Of a DNA stretch of 64,000 nt, positions 48,980 through 56,988 are shown piece after piece. Source of the DNA: Streptomyces aculeolatus (GTDB lineage: Bacteria; Actinomycetota; Actinomycetes; Streptomycetales; Streptomycetaceae); the NCBI RefSeq assembly GCF_020400605.1, contig NZ_JAINRD010000021.1:62001-126000 (forward strand). Reading direction: 5' to 3'. The position numbers and the translations under genes were made by a program. Within the stretch, counting starts at the first letter, position 1, and every line of letters begins with the position of its first letter. The notes under the pieces were generated by a model. It ran no database searches. It was not told where the DNA came from and saw only the letters and a list, made by a program, of their open reading frames with translations.

Positions 48980-49268
48980 TGGCAGTCGTCCATTCTCATC
49001 GTGTGTCCGTCCGTCTCCGCGGCGCTGCACGGCACCGGGCTGTCGTCACCGTACCCGCACGGTTCACCCGGACCCGGCACGTACGTCGTGCCCCCATCTT
49101 CCCCGGCGGTGTCAAGCCCTGACACTTCCCGGGTCCGGAAGCGTCAGGAGCCGCACCGCTGCCGGATCGTGCGGGATTCCACTCCCCGGAGGTCCACCTC
49201 GCCGAACACCCGAACGAACACCGGTCCCGCGCGCGACGGGACCGCCGGCCGGGACCGCCCGCGGGACG

Positions 49269-49754
49269 TCAGGCGGCGGCGAGGGCCTTCAGCGCGGTGA
49301 CGTACTCGTCGATGTCGCGGGCGTCCGGCAGGTCGTTGACGACCGTCCAGCGGACGGTGCCCGCGGTGTCGATGACGAACGTGCCGCGGACCGCGCAGCC
49401 CTTCTGCTCGTCGAGGACGCCGTACGCGCGCGCGGTGGCGCCATGCGGCCAGAAGTCGCTGAGCAGCGGGTAGCCGAAGCCCTCCCGGTCGGCGAAGACG
49501 CGCAGGGCGAAGGGCGTGTCACAGGAGACGGCCAGCAGCTGGACCTCGTCGTTGACGAACGCGGGCAGCCGGTCGCGCAGCGCGCACAGCTCGCCCGTGC
49601 AGACGCCGGTGAAGGCGTACGGGAAGAAGAGCAGGACGACCGCCTTCTCCCCGCGGAAGTCCGAGAGCCGCACCGTCTGCCCGTGCTCGTCGCGCAGCAC
49701 GAAGTCCGGCGCCTCGGCGCCGGGCGCGAGGGCCTCGATCCCGTCCAGTGCCAT
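49269..49754 (-). CDS. ahpE: AhpE-type 1-Cys peroxiredoxin
   Basis: 161 residues. Peroxidatic Cys52 lies in FPYAFTGVCTGELCALRDR (motif P-x3-T-x2-C with Pro/Thr as expected), with a second Cys57. Further motifs are VNDEVQLLAVSCDTPFALRV and GTFVIDTAGTVRW. AhpE enzymes reduce peroxides and peroxynitrite using mycothiol or mycoredoxin in actinomycetes. A compact single gene downstream of DUF3052 on the same strand. Confidence 0.9.
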   Translation of the reverse strand: MALDGIEALAPGAEAPDFVLRDEHGQTVRLSDFRGEKAVVLLFFPYAFTGVCTGELCALRDRLPAFVNDEVQLLAVSCDTPFALRVFADREGFGYPLLSDFWPHGATARAYGVLDEQKGCAVRGTFVIDTAGTVRWTVVNDLPDARDIDEYVTALKALAAA

Positions 49755-49877
49755 GCGTGACCTCCGGTCCTGTCGGCCGGCCGAACCCGAACCGGGTCAC
49801 GAGCGTACGGCGGGGGCGTGCTCCGCTCCCCGCCGGGATGCCGTCGCGCCGGCCGGCACCCGGCCGCGCGGCAGCCG

Positions 49878-49921
49878 CGGGACTGCCCGGCAGCCCCGGC
49901 GGGACCGTCCGAGCAGTCCCG
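49878..49921 (-). terminator. terminator of the DUF3052 gene
   Basis: CGGGACTGC (49878-49886) and GCAGTCCCG (49913-49921) form a perfect 9-bp stem with a 26-base loop that can fold further, 13 bases past the DUF3052 stop on the minus strand. Confidence 0.5.
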
Positions 49922-49933
49922 GTGGCAGGTGCG

Positions 49934-50374
49934 TCAGCGCTTGGTCGAGCGGGCCCCCTTCGGGGTGACCAGGCGGCTGCCGCTCCAGTCCTTGCCCGCG
50001 TTGATGCTCTTGGTCTGGGCCAGACCTGCGGTCTGCGCCGCCTCGCCGATGTCGCTGGGCTCGACGTAGCCGTCACGGCCGGTCTTGGGCGTCATGAGCC
50101 AGACCGGGGCGCCTTCGTCGATCATGGTGGTGGCGTCCACCAGCGCATCCGTCAGATCGCCGTCGTCGTCGCGGAACCAGAGCACGACGGCGTCCGCGAC
50201 GTCGTCGTAGTCCTCGTCCACGAGGTTCTGCCCGGTGATCGATTCGATGGCCTCGCGAAGCTCCTGATCGGTGTCGTCGTCGTAACCGATCTCCTGGACC
50301 ACCTCTCCGGCCTGGAAACCCAGCCTGGTGGCGGGGTTGGTCCGCTCCTCCGCGTGGTCCGCGGTCGCGCTCAC
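49934..50374 (-). CDS. DUF3052-family protein
   Basis: 146 residues from a GTG with AGGAGG upstream. Family blocks: ATRLGFQAGEVVQEIGYDDD, DADLREA-like TDQELREAIESITGQNLVDE, and VADAVVLWFRDDDGDLTDAL, followed by APVWLMTPKTGRDGYVEPSD. Highly acidic middle. Conserved throughout actinobacteria beside aceE; function unknown. It is divergent from aceE across a 374-base region. Confidence 0.9.
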   Translation of the reverse strand: MSATADHAEERTNPATRLGFQAGEVVQEIGYDDDTDQELREAIESITGQNLVDEDYDDVADAVVLWFRDDDGDLTDALVDATTMIDEGAPVWLMTPKTGRDGYVEPSDIGEAAQTAGLAQTKSINAGKDWSGSRLVTPKGARSTKR

Positions 50375-50589
50375 GGATTGCCTCCTGCTCGTGTGCCTGT
50401 GTCTTCCGATGTCTGCCGAAATCAGCATCACACCCGCGCGCACGCGAGGGCGATGGGCGTAGTCCACACGTGCCGGGCGAATCGCGCAAGTACCCGGCGG
50501 CCGATCCCGCCCTATGGAGGGCACCCCTGGACCAGGGGGCGCAGTCGCCCGGGTTGCCTGCGGGTACGCTGGCGATCAGCCTGTACTGC

Positions 50590-50626
50590 CCCTCCACGGC
50601 GGTCCCGGTGGAACCTCGGTGGAGGG
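50590..50626 (+). promoter_or_regulatory. hairpin upstream of aceE
   Basis: CCCTCCAC and GTGGAGGG pair perfectly across a 21-base loop about 120 bases before the aceE start, inside the 374-base divergent region (50375-50748). It could be a leader structure or an operator. No further motif seen there. Confidence 0.4.
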
Positions 50627-50748
50627 AATGCAGGGTTACCAAACAGTAGAGATGACGTGGCCGCAACCGCGGTGGACGATGGGAATCAGCGCGAGACCTC
50701 TCATCCGCGAGCAGTCCGATTACCGATACGTACAAGCAAAGGGGCAGC

Positions 50749-53496
50749 GTGGCTTCCGGATCCGATCGCAACCCGATCATCATTGGCGGCCTTCCCAGCC
50801 AGGTCCCGGATTTCGATCCCGAGGAGACCCAGGAGTGGCTCGACTCGCTTGACGCGGCGGTCGACGAGCGCGGCCGGGAACGGGCCCGCTATCTCATGCT
50901 CCGCCTCATCGAACGCGCCCGCGAGAAGCGTGTGGCCGTTCCCGAGATGCGCAGCACGGACTACGTCAACACCATCGCCACCAAGGACGAGCCGTTCTTC
51001 CCCGGCAACGAGGAGATCGAGCGGAAGGTCCTGAACGCGACCCGCTGGAACGCGGCCGTGATGGTCTCCCGGGCGCAGCGCCCCGGCATCGGCGTCGGCG
51101 GCCACATCGCCACCTTCGCCTCCTCCGCGTCCCTGTACGACGTGGGCTTCAACCACTTCTTCCGCGGCAAGGACGACGGTGGCGGAGGTGATCAGATCTT
51201 CTTCCAGGGCCACGCCTCGCCCGGCATCTACGCCCGCGCCTTCCTCCTCGACCGCCTGAGCGAGGCGCAGCTCGACGGCTTCCGGCAGGAGCACTCCAAG
51301 GCCCCGCAGGGCCTGTCGAGCTACCCGCACCCGCGGAACATGCCGGACTTCTGGGAGTTCCCCACCGTCTCCATGGGCCTCGGCCCGCTCGGCGCCATCC
51401 ACCAGGCGCGGATGAACCGGTACATGCACGCCCGCGGCATCGCCGACACCTCGAACTCGCACGTGTGGGCCTTCCTCGGCGACGGCGAGATGGACGAGCC
51501 GGAGTCGCTGGGCCAGCTGTCGCTGCCCGCCCGCGAGGGCCTGGACAACCTCACCTTCGTGGTGAACTGCAACCTCCAGCGGCTCGACGGCCCGGTGCGC
51601 GGCAACGGGAAGATCATCCAGGAGCTGGAGTCGTACTTCCGCGGCGCCGGCTGGAACGTGATCAAGCTCGTCTGGGACCGCTCCTGGGACCCCCTGCTGG
51701 CCCAGGACCGCGACGGCGCCCTGGTCAACAAGCTGAACACGACGCCCGACGGCCAGTTCCAGACGTACGCCACCGAGTCCGGCGCGTACATCCGCGAGCA
51801 CTTCTTCGGCGACGACCTGCGGCTGCGCAAGATGGTCGAGGAGATGAGCGACGAGCAGCTCCTCCACCTCGGCCGCGGCGGCCACGACCACCGCAAGGTC
51901 TACGCCGCCTTCGAGGCAGCCGTCGCGCACAAGGGCCAGCCGACCGTCATCCTCGCCCAGACGATCAAGGGCTGGACCCTCGGCCCGAACTTCGAGGGCC
52001 GCAACGCCACGCACCAGATGAAGAAGCTCACGGTCGAGGACCTCAAGCGCTTCCGCGACCGGCTGCACCTCCCCATCCCGGACAAGGACCTGGAGGACGG
52101 CCTCCCGCCGTACTACCACCCGGGCCGGGACTCCGAGGAGATCCAGTACATGCACGACCGCCGGCAGGCCCTCGGCGGGTACGTGCCGACGCGCGTGGTG
52201 CGCTCCCAGCCGCTGAAGCTGCCGGACGACAAGACCTACGCGGCCGTCAAGAAGGGCTCCGGCACCCAGTCGATCGCCACCACGATGGCGTTCGTCCGGC
52301 TGCTGAAGGACCTGATGCGGGACAAGGAGATCGGCAAGCGCTTCGTGCCGATCGCCCCGGACGAGTACCGCACGTTCGGCATGGACTCCTTCTTCCCGAG
52401 CGCCAAGATCTACAACCCGCTGGGCCAGACGTACGAGTCCGTGGACCGCGAGCTGCTCCTCGCCTACAAGGAGTCGCCCACCGGCCAGCTCCTGCACGAC
52501 GGCATCTCCGAGGCCGGCTGTACGGCCGCGCTGACCGCCGCCGGCACGGCGTACGCCACCCACGGCGAGCCGCTGATCCCGGTCTACGTCTTCTACTCGA
52601 TGTTCGGCTTCCAGCGCACCGGCGACCAGTTCTGGGCGATGGCCGACCAGCTCGGGCGCGGCTTCGTCATCGGCGCCACCGCCGGCCGCACCACGCTCAC
52701 CGGCGAGGGCCTCCAGCACGCCGACGGCCACTCCCAGCTGCTGGCGTCGACGAACCCGGCGGCCGTGGCGTACGACCCGGCGTTCGGCTTCGAGATCGCC
52801 CACATCGTGCAGGACGGTCTGCGGCGGATGTACGGCTCGTCGCCGGAGCACCCGCACGGCGAGGACGTCTTCTACTACCTGACCGTGTACAACGAGCCGA
52901 TCGTGCACCCGGCCGAGCCGGAGAACGTCGACGCCGAGGGCATCGTCAAGGGCATCCACAAGCTGTCCCCGGCGACGGCGGGTCAGGTCCCCGCGCAGAT
53001 CATGGCGTCCGGCGTGGCCGTGCCGTGGGCGCTGGAGGCCCAGCGGATCCTGGCCGAGGAGTGGGACGTACGGGCCGACGTGTGGTCGGCCACCTCGTGG
53101 AACGAGCTGCGCCGCGAGGCCGTCGAGGCCGAGCGGCACAACCTGCTGCACCCGGAGGAGGAGCAGCGGGTGCCGTGGGTGACGCGGAAGCTCTCGGGCT
53201 CCGAGGGGCCGTTCGTGGCGGTGTCCGACTGGATGCGGTCCGTACCCGACCAGATCGCGCGGTGGGTGCCGGGCACGTACCAGTCGCTGGGCGCCGACGG
53301 CTTCGGCTTCGCCGACACCCGCGGCGGGGCGCGGCGGTTCTTCCACATCGACGCGCAGTCGATCGTGGTCGGCGTGCTGACGGAGCTGGCGAAGGAGGGG
53401 AAGGTGGACCGCTCGGTGCTGAAGCAGGCGATCGACCGGTACCAGCTCCTCGACGTCGCGGCGGCCGACCCTGGCGCGGCCGGCGGCGACGCCTGA
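50749..53496 (+). CDS. aceE: pyruvate dehydrogenase E1 component, homodimeric type
   Basis: 915 residues from a GTG with AAGGGG upstream. The thiamine-diphosphate motif is GDGEMDEPESLG to VVNCNLQRLDGPVRG (GDG through NCN, ~30 apart). Other AceE blocks: HIATFASSASLYDVGFNHFF, FFQGHASPGIYARAFL, IKGWTLGPNFEGRNATHQMK and DEYRTFGMDSFF. It decarboxylates pyruvate and passes the acetyl group to the E2 lipoyl domain in the pyruvate dehydrogenase complex. Length matches E. coli-type E1. Monocistronic: flanked by DUF3052 (divergent) and a strong terminator. Confidence 0.97.
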   Translation: MASGSDRNPIIIGGLPSQVPDFDPEETQEWLDSLDAAVDERGRERARYLMLRLIERAREKRVAVPEMRSTDYVNTIATKDEPFFPGNEEIERKVLNATRWNAAVMVSRAQRPGIGVGGHIATFASSASLYDVGFNHFFRGKDDGGGGDQIFFQGHASPGIYARAFLLDRLSEAQLDGFRQEHSKAPQGLSSYPHPRNMPDFWEFPTVSMGLGPLGAIHQARMNRYMHARGIADTSNSHVWAFLGDGEMDEPESLGQLSLPAREGLDNLTFVVNCNLQRLDGPVRGNGKIIQELESYFRGAGWNVIKLVWDRSWDPLLAQDRDGALVNKLNTTPDGQFQTYATESGAYIREHFFGDDLRLRKMVEEMSDEQLLHLGRGGHDHRKVYAAFEAAVAHKGQPTVILAQTIKGWTLGPNFEGRNATHQMKKLTVEDLKRFRDRLHLPIPDKDLEDGLPPYYHPGRDSEEIQYMHDRRQALGGYVPTRVVRSQPLKLPDDKTYAAVKKGSGTQSIATTMAFVRLLKDLMRDKEIGKRFVPIAPDEYRTFGMDSFFPSAKIYNPLGQTYESVDRELLLAYKESPTGQLLHDGISEAGCTAALTAAGTAYATHGEPLIPVYVFYSMFGFQRTGDQFWAMADQLGRGFVIGATAGRTTLTGEGLQHADGHSQLLASTNPAAVAYDPAFGFEIAHIVQDGLRRMYGSSPEHPHGEDVFYYLTVYNEPIVHPAEPENVDAEGIVKGIHKLSPATAGQVPAQIMASGVAVPWALEAQRILAEEWDVRADVWSATSWNELRREAVEAERHNLLHPEEEQRVPWVTRKLSGSEGPFVAVSDWMRSVPDQIARWVPGTYQSLGADGFGFADTRGGARRFFHIDAQSIVVGVLTELAKEGKVDRSVLKQAIDRYQLLDVAAADPGAAGGDA

Positions 53497-53555
53497 CACC
53501 TCCCGCTCGGGGGCGGGCCGGTGGCCCGCCTTCGCGCGGTGGACTGGGGCATGAG

Positions 53556-53601
53556 CGCGGGCCCGGGGCGTACGAGACTTCTCGTACGCCCCGGGCCCGC
53601 G
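53556..53601 (+). terminator. perfect 21-bp hairpin terminator of aceE
   Basis: Arms 53556-53576 and 53581-53601 are perfect reverse complements (core GGGGCGTACGAG / CTCGTACGCCCC) with loop ACTT. It begins 60 bases past the stop. No U-tract, but the stem is exceptionally long. Confidence 0.8.
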
Positions 53602-53638
53602 GTGTGCGATGGGCGCAGGGTGGCGTGGGAAGGCCGGA

Positions 53639-53684
53639 CGGATGACAGATGTCAGCATCCGTCATCTGATGATTGACATCTGTC
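53639..53684. repeat. inverted repeat between aceE and the aldo/keto reductase
   Basis: GACAGATGTCA (53644-53654) and TGACATCTGTC (53674-53684) are perfect arms. It begins with CGGATGACAGAT, a 12-base element also found at 28066-28077. Possibly the terminator of the minus-strand aldo/keto reductase gene. Confidence 0.5.
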
Positions 53685-53705
53685 GCCCGGAGGACGTCAG
53701 CGCTC

Positions 53706-54719
53706 CTACTCCCTGCCTGCCGACGTGAAGTTGACGTCCGCGTGCCGCGGGCCCGCGACCTGCCCGGCCAGCGGCTCCAGCAGCGCCCACTCCGCCTCCG
53801 TCAGCTCGATCGCCGTCGCCGCCGTGTTCTCCTCCACCCGCGACGGCTTCCGCGTCCCGGGGATCGGCACGACGGCCATCCCTCGCAGCGCGGCCTGCCC
53901 GTGCACCCACGCGAGCGCGATCTGCGCCGGCGTGGCCCCGCGCGCCTCGGCGATCTGCCGCAGCGGCGCGAGCAGTTCCGCGTTCTTCGCGCCGTTGCCG
54001 CCGGTGAAGCGCGGCATCGTGCGGCGGAAGTCGTCAGCGGTCAGGTCGGCGTCGGCGTCGACGAACGAGCCGGTGAGGAAGCCGCGCCCGAGCGGCGAGT
54101 ACGGCACGAAGGCCACACCCAGCTCCTGCGCCGCGGGCACCGCCGTGCGCTCCACGTCGCGGCTGAAGACCGACCACTCCGACTGCACGGCCGCGATCGG
54201 GTGCACGGCGTGCGCCGCGCGCAGCTCGGCGCCGGTGACCTCGCTCAGCCCGAGCCCGCGCACCTTGCCCTCCTGGACCAGCTCGGCCATGTAGCCGACG
54301 GCGTCCTCGATGGGCACCCGCAGGTCGCGGCGGTGCATGTAGTACAGGTCGATGGTCTCCACGCCGAGGCGGCGCAGGCTGGCCTCGATGCAGGAGCGCA
54401 GATACGGCCGGTCGTTGCGGATCACGCGCTTCTGCGGATCCCCGGGGTCGGTGGAGAGCGAGAACTTCGAGGCCAGCGTGACGGCGTCGCGGTTGGCGCG
54501 GATGAAGGGGGCGATGAACTTCTCGTTCTCGCCGTCGCCGTACATGTCGGCGGTGTCGTACAGGGTGACGCCGAGTTCGAGCGCGCGGTCCAGGGTGGCG
54601 CGGGCGGCGTCCGCGTCGGTGGGCCCGTACGCGAAGCTCATGCCCATGCAGCCGAGTCCCTGGACGCCGACCCGGGGGCCGTCGGTGCCGAGGGGGACGG
54701 TGGCGATGGGGGTGTTCAC
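53706..54719 (-). CDS. aldo/keto reductase
   Basis: 337 residues from a GTG that overlaps the MerR gene's stop (GTGA). AKR tetrad: Asp and Tyr in YDTADMYGDGENEKF, Lys in LASKFSLS, His in LYYMHRRDLRVP. The NADPH site follows in GLSEVTGAELRAAH and VPIPGTRKPSRVEEN. Reduces aldehydes or ketones with NADPH. Co-transcribed with and probably controlled by the MerR-type regulator encoded first in the operon. Confidence 0.93.
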   Translation of the reverse strand: MNTPIATVPLGTDGPRVGVQGLGCMGMSFAYGPTDADAARATLDRALELGVTLYDTADMYGDGENEKFIAPFIRANRDAVTLASKFSLSTDPGDPQKRVIRNDRPYLRSCIEASLRRLGVETIDLYYMHRRDLRVPIEDAVGYMAELVQEGKVRGLGLSEVTGAELRAAHAVHPIAAVQSEWSVFSRDVERTAVPAAQELGVAFVPYSPLGRGFLTGSFVDADADLTADDFRRTMPRFTGGNGAKNAELLAPLRQIAEARGATPAQIALAWVHGQAALRGMAVVPIPGTRKPSRVEENTAATAIELTEAEWALLEPLAGQVAGPRHADVNFTSAGRE

Positions 54720-55129
54720 GGAGTGCACTGGGATGATGCTCCCTCGTAGAATTCGATCTTGAAGTCGAGGACGGCGAGGGTCGTCCGCAGATCCTCGATC
54801 TGCTGCCGGACCACCTCGCGGTGCTCGCGGAAGAGCTGGGTGCGCTCGGGCATGGTCTGGTCCCCGGCCCGTACCAGCTCGGCGTAGCGGACCATGTCGG
54901 CCACGGGCATGCCGGTGAGCCGGAGCTTGCCGATGAGGTCGAGCCAGTCGAGGTCGCCGTCGGTGTAGAGGCGCTGCCCGGTGTGCGAGCGGTGTACGCC
55001 GTTGAGCAGCCCGATGCGCTCGTACCAGCGCAGGGTGTGCGCGCTCAGCCCGGTGTACGAGGCGACCTCGCTGATGGAGTAGTGATCTTGGCCCACGGGG
55101 CGCACCCGGGCCGCTGCGGTCAGGCTCAT
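54716..55129 (-). CDS. MerR-family transcriptional regulator
   Basis: 137 residues, ATG with GGGGAG upstream. Winged-helix DNA-binding domain at 16-85 (YSISEVASYTGLSAHTLRWY, ERIGLLNGVHRSHTGQRLYT) and a C-terminal dimerisation helix (REHREVVRQQIEDLRTTLAV). No metal-binding Cys cluster: the only Cys is near the end. It belongs to the branch that governs aldo/keto reductases in response to unknown small molecules. It leads the operon, with a textbook MerR promoter upstream. Confidence 0.93.
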   Translation of the reverse strand: MSLTAAARVRPVGQDHYSISEVASYTGLSAHTLRWYERIGLLNGVHRSHTGQRLYTDGDLDWLDLIGKLRLTGMPVADMVRYAELVRAGDQTMPERTQLFREHREVVRQQIEDLRTTLAVLDFKIEFYEGASSQCTP

Positions 55130-55156
55130 TGCCGGCTCCCCACTCTCGACGCGTCG

Positions 55157-55187
55157 AAGCTACTTGCTTGGAGTGCACTCCAAGCAA
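55157..55187 (-). promoter_or_regulatory. MerR-type promoter with 19-bp spacer and palindromic operator
   Basis: On the minus strand -35 TTGCTT (55187-55182) and -10 TAGCTT (55162-55157) are 19 bases apart, the stretched spacing MerR proteins correct. A 24-base perfect palindrome (55164-55187; half TTGCTTGGAGTG) fills the spacer and overlaps the -35. It should autoregulate the merR-reductase operon. Confidence 0.8.
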
Positions 55188-55203
55188 CAAGATATGCCCG
55201 GGT

Positions 55204-55209
55204 TAGGCT
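55204..55209 (+). promoter_or_regulatory. -10 element of the serine-hydrolase gene, leaderless
   Basis: TAGGCT ends six bases before the ATG at 55216, the spacing seen in streptomycete leaderless genes. No matching Shine-Dalgarno is present. The MerR palindrome would lie upstream of or over the -35 of this promoter too. Confidence 0.5.
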
Positions 55210-55215
55210 CGGCGC

Positions 55216-56055
55216 ATGGACAGCCTGCTTGTGATCGACTCGTGGCCCGTCGAAACGGCGGCCGCCGCGGCCCTGCGCGCCGACGGCTCGCTCGCCGGGA
55301 CGCACGGCCCGGTGGACCACCGCTTCTACCTGGCGTCGGTGACCAAGCCGCTGGTGGCCTACGCGGCACTGGTGGCCGTCGAGGAGGGCGCGATCGAGCT
55401 GGACGAGCCGGCGGGCCCGGAGGGCTCGACCGTCCGGCACCTGCTTGCGCACACCTCCGGCCTCGGCTTCGACGAGCACCGCGTGATGGCCCCGCCCGGC
55501 ACCCGCAGGCTGTACTCCAACGCCGGCTTCGAGGCCCTCGGCGACCACCTGGCCAAGGCCACGGACATACCGCTGGCGGAGTACGTGCGCGACGCGGTCT
55601 TCGCGCCCCTGGGCATGGCGGCGACGACCCTCGACGGCTCGCCCGCGCACGCGGCGACGTCGACGGTGGCGGACCTGGCGCGGTTCGCGGCCGAGCTGCT
55701 GGTGCCGCGGCTGGTCTCGGACGAGACGCACGCGGAGGCGACGTCGGTGGCGTTCCCCGGCCTGAAGGGCGTGCTGCCCGGCTACGGGCACCAGAACCCG
55801 AACGACTGGGGCCTGGGCCTGGAGATCCGCGACGGCAAGTCCCCGCACTGGACGGGGGCGTCGTCCTCCCCGCAGACGTACGGCCACTTCGGCCAGTCCG
55901 GCACGTTCGTGTGGGCCGACCCGGAGGCGCCCACGGCGGCGGGCCACGGGGCGGCGTGCGTGGCGCTGACGGACCGGCAGTTCGGCGAGTGGGCGACAGA
56001 GGTGTGGCCGCCGTTCACGGACGGGGTCCTGGCGGAGCTGGCCGCGGGGAAGTGA
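55216..56055 (+). CDS. serine hydrolase (class C beta-lactamase/DD-peptidase-like)
   Basis: 279 residues. Catalytic SxxK is SVTK (41-44), the Y-x-N motif YSN (100-102), and the third motif is GHFGQSGT near residue 233. A beta-lactamase-family fold is thus intact, but there is no signal peptide, so the enzyme is likely a cytoplasmic esterase or peptidase. Divergent from the MerR operon and starting from a probable leaderless promoter. Confidence 0.88.
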   Translation: MDSLLVIDSWPVETAAAAALRADGSLAGTHGPVDHRFYLASVTKPLVAYAALVAVEEGAIELDEPAGPEGSTVRHLLAHTSGLGFDEHRVMAPPGTRRLYSNAGFEALGDHLAKATDIPLAEYVRDAVFAPLGMAATTLDGSPAHAATSTVADLARFAAELLVPRLVSDETHAEATSVAFPGLKGVLPGYGHQNPNDWGLGLEIRDGKSPHWTGASSSPQTYGHFGQSGTFVWADPEAPTAAGHGAACVALTDRQFGEWATEVWPPFTDGVLAELAAGK

Positions 56056-56089
56056 CCGCTGCCGCCGCGCGGTCGGCGGCGGGGGACGG

Positions 56090-56527
56090 TCAGCGGACGA
56101 GCCGAAGGGCCTGCTTCGTCTGCTCGGCGTCGTCGAGGGCGAAGGTGCCGGTGTGCAGGACGTCATGGCCGTACATCGGTGCGGCGAGTTCGATGCTGCG
56201 GCCCGACCGGAGCCGCCAGCCGGCGTCGGTGAGGTCGAGGCGGGGGCCGGAGCCGCCGATACGGGCGGACCAGCCGGTGCAGATCACCCAGCCGGCGCAG
56301 GCGTTCTCGTGTCCGCCGCGGGAGCCGTAGAGGCCCTGGGGGTGGTGGTCGGCGGCGACGGCCAGCAGGTCGGGGTGCTCCAGCTCGGGCACCGGCAGGA
56401 TGCCGACGACGGCGGTGGTCCCGAAGTGGCCGGTGGTGGTGTAGGCGACCAGGCAGCGGCGGTCGGGCCAGCGGTGGGTGAGCGGGAAGACGGTGACGCG
56501 GCCGGTGCCGGTCTGCTCGCTGCCCAT
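56090..56527 (-). CDS. hypothetical 145-residue protein, copy 2 of the duplicated cassette
   Basis: Same length as the protein at 34643-35080 and identical at 125 of 145 positions. Residues 1-98 differ at three places (19, 40, 75) and 118-133 at none, but 99-117 (LTDAGWRLRSGRSIELAAP) differ at 13 of 19. The start at 56527 follows ACAGGAG as in copy 1; a longer form from 56584 is also open. It converges on the serine-hydrolase gene (34-base gap) and follows the 40-residue peptide gene. Family unknown to me. Confidence 0.75.
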   Translation of the reverse strand: MGSEQTGTGRVTVFPLTHRWPDRRCLVAYTTTGHFGTTAVVGILPVPELEHPDLLAVAADHHPQGLYGSRGGHENACAGWVICTGWSARIGGSGPRLDLTDAGWRLRSGRSIELAAPMYGHDVLHTGTFALDDAEQTKQALRLVR

Positions 56528-56595
56528 GGCGCTCCTGTCGCTCCGTGTCGGCCCCCGCGGCACCGTAGCCGCGGGGACTGACATTTCCTGACATC

Positions 56596-56718
56596 TCAGC
56601 GGTGCCCCGGGGACGGGTTGCCGCCGCCTCCGTCGCCGTCCTCGATGTCGGTGTTGTCGTCCTCGTCCCCCGGGTCGGCCCGGGCGGCGGGGGTGGCGGC
56701 CGCCATCGGAAGGGTCAT
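56596..56718 (-). CDS. 40-residue acidic, Gly-rich peptide, copy 2
   Basis: Starts MTLPMAAATPAARAD, then the same 25-residue tail as copy 1 (PGDEDDNTDI-EDGDGGGGNPSPGHR). GAGAGGAGG lies ten bases before the ATG. It is 68 bases upstream of the 145-residue gene and shares its transcript. Opposite to most precursor peptides, the C-terminus is constant and the N-terminus varies. Function unknown. Confidence 0.75.
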   Translation of the reverse strand: MTLPMAAATPAARADPGDEDDNTDIEDGDGGGGNPSPGHR

Positions 56719-56741
56719 CGTCGGGTGCCTCCTCTCAAGAC

Positions 56742-56762
56742 CGCCCCGGACCGCCCGGGGCG
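56742..56762 (-). promoter_or_regulatory. leader hairpin before the peptide gene, copy 2
   Basis: CGCCCCGG/CCGGGGCG stem with a 5-base loop, the same as at 35292-35312, placed just upstream of the Shine-Dalgarno. Here no gene lies directly upstream on the strand, so a terminator for another gene is unlikely and an attenuator or mRNA-stability role is more likely. Confidence 0.5.
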
Positions 56763-56825
56763 GAGATCGAGTCAGGTTCTGAATGCACAGCAACGTAGGA
56801 AGCAAGGGACCCCGGGGGCTATCGC

Positions 56826-56871
56826 GGTTGCGCCAAGTTGCTTGACTCGTCTGCCGGGTTGCGGGAAGTTG
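56826..56871. promoter_or_regulatory. two 15-bp direct repeats, iteron-like operator
   Basis: GGTTGCGCCAAGTTG (56826-56840) and GGTTGCGGGAAGTTG (56857-56871) are 31 bases apart, three helical turns, with an extra AAGTTGCTTGAC piece between. They lie in the 270-base divergent region between the peptide operon and the XRE gene, so the XRE-DUF5753 protein is the obvious candidate to bind here. Confidence 0.6.
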
Positions 56872-56988
56872 TGAGGAAAACTGCTGCGTCCCCGCATCCG
56901 TGCCCAGGCCCGAGATGCGGCGATGCACTACGCCGTCCGATACGAGCACTTCGCGGCGCGGCCGGCCGGGGAGTAGGAGCATGAGCCG

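Noticed and set aside
50701..53658. A 985-codon open frame on the minus strand
   Set aside because: It is fully antisense to aceE, which has all thiamine-diphosphate and AceE motifs; the antisense product is low-complexity Val/Arg/Leu/Gly sequence typical of GC-rich shadows.
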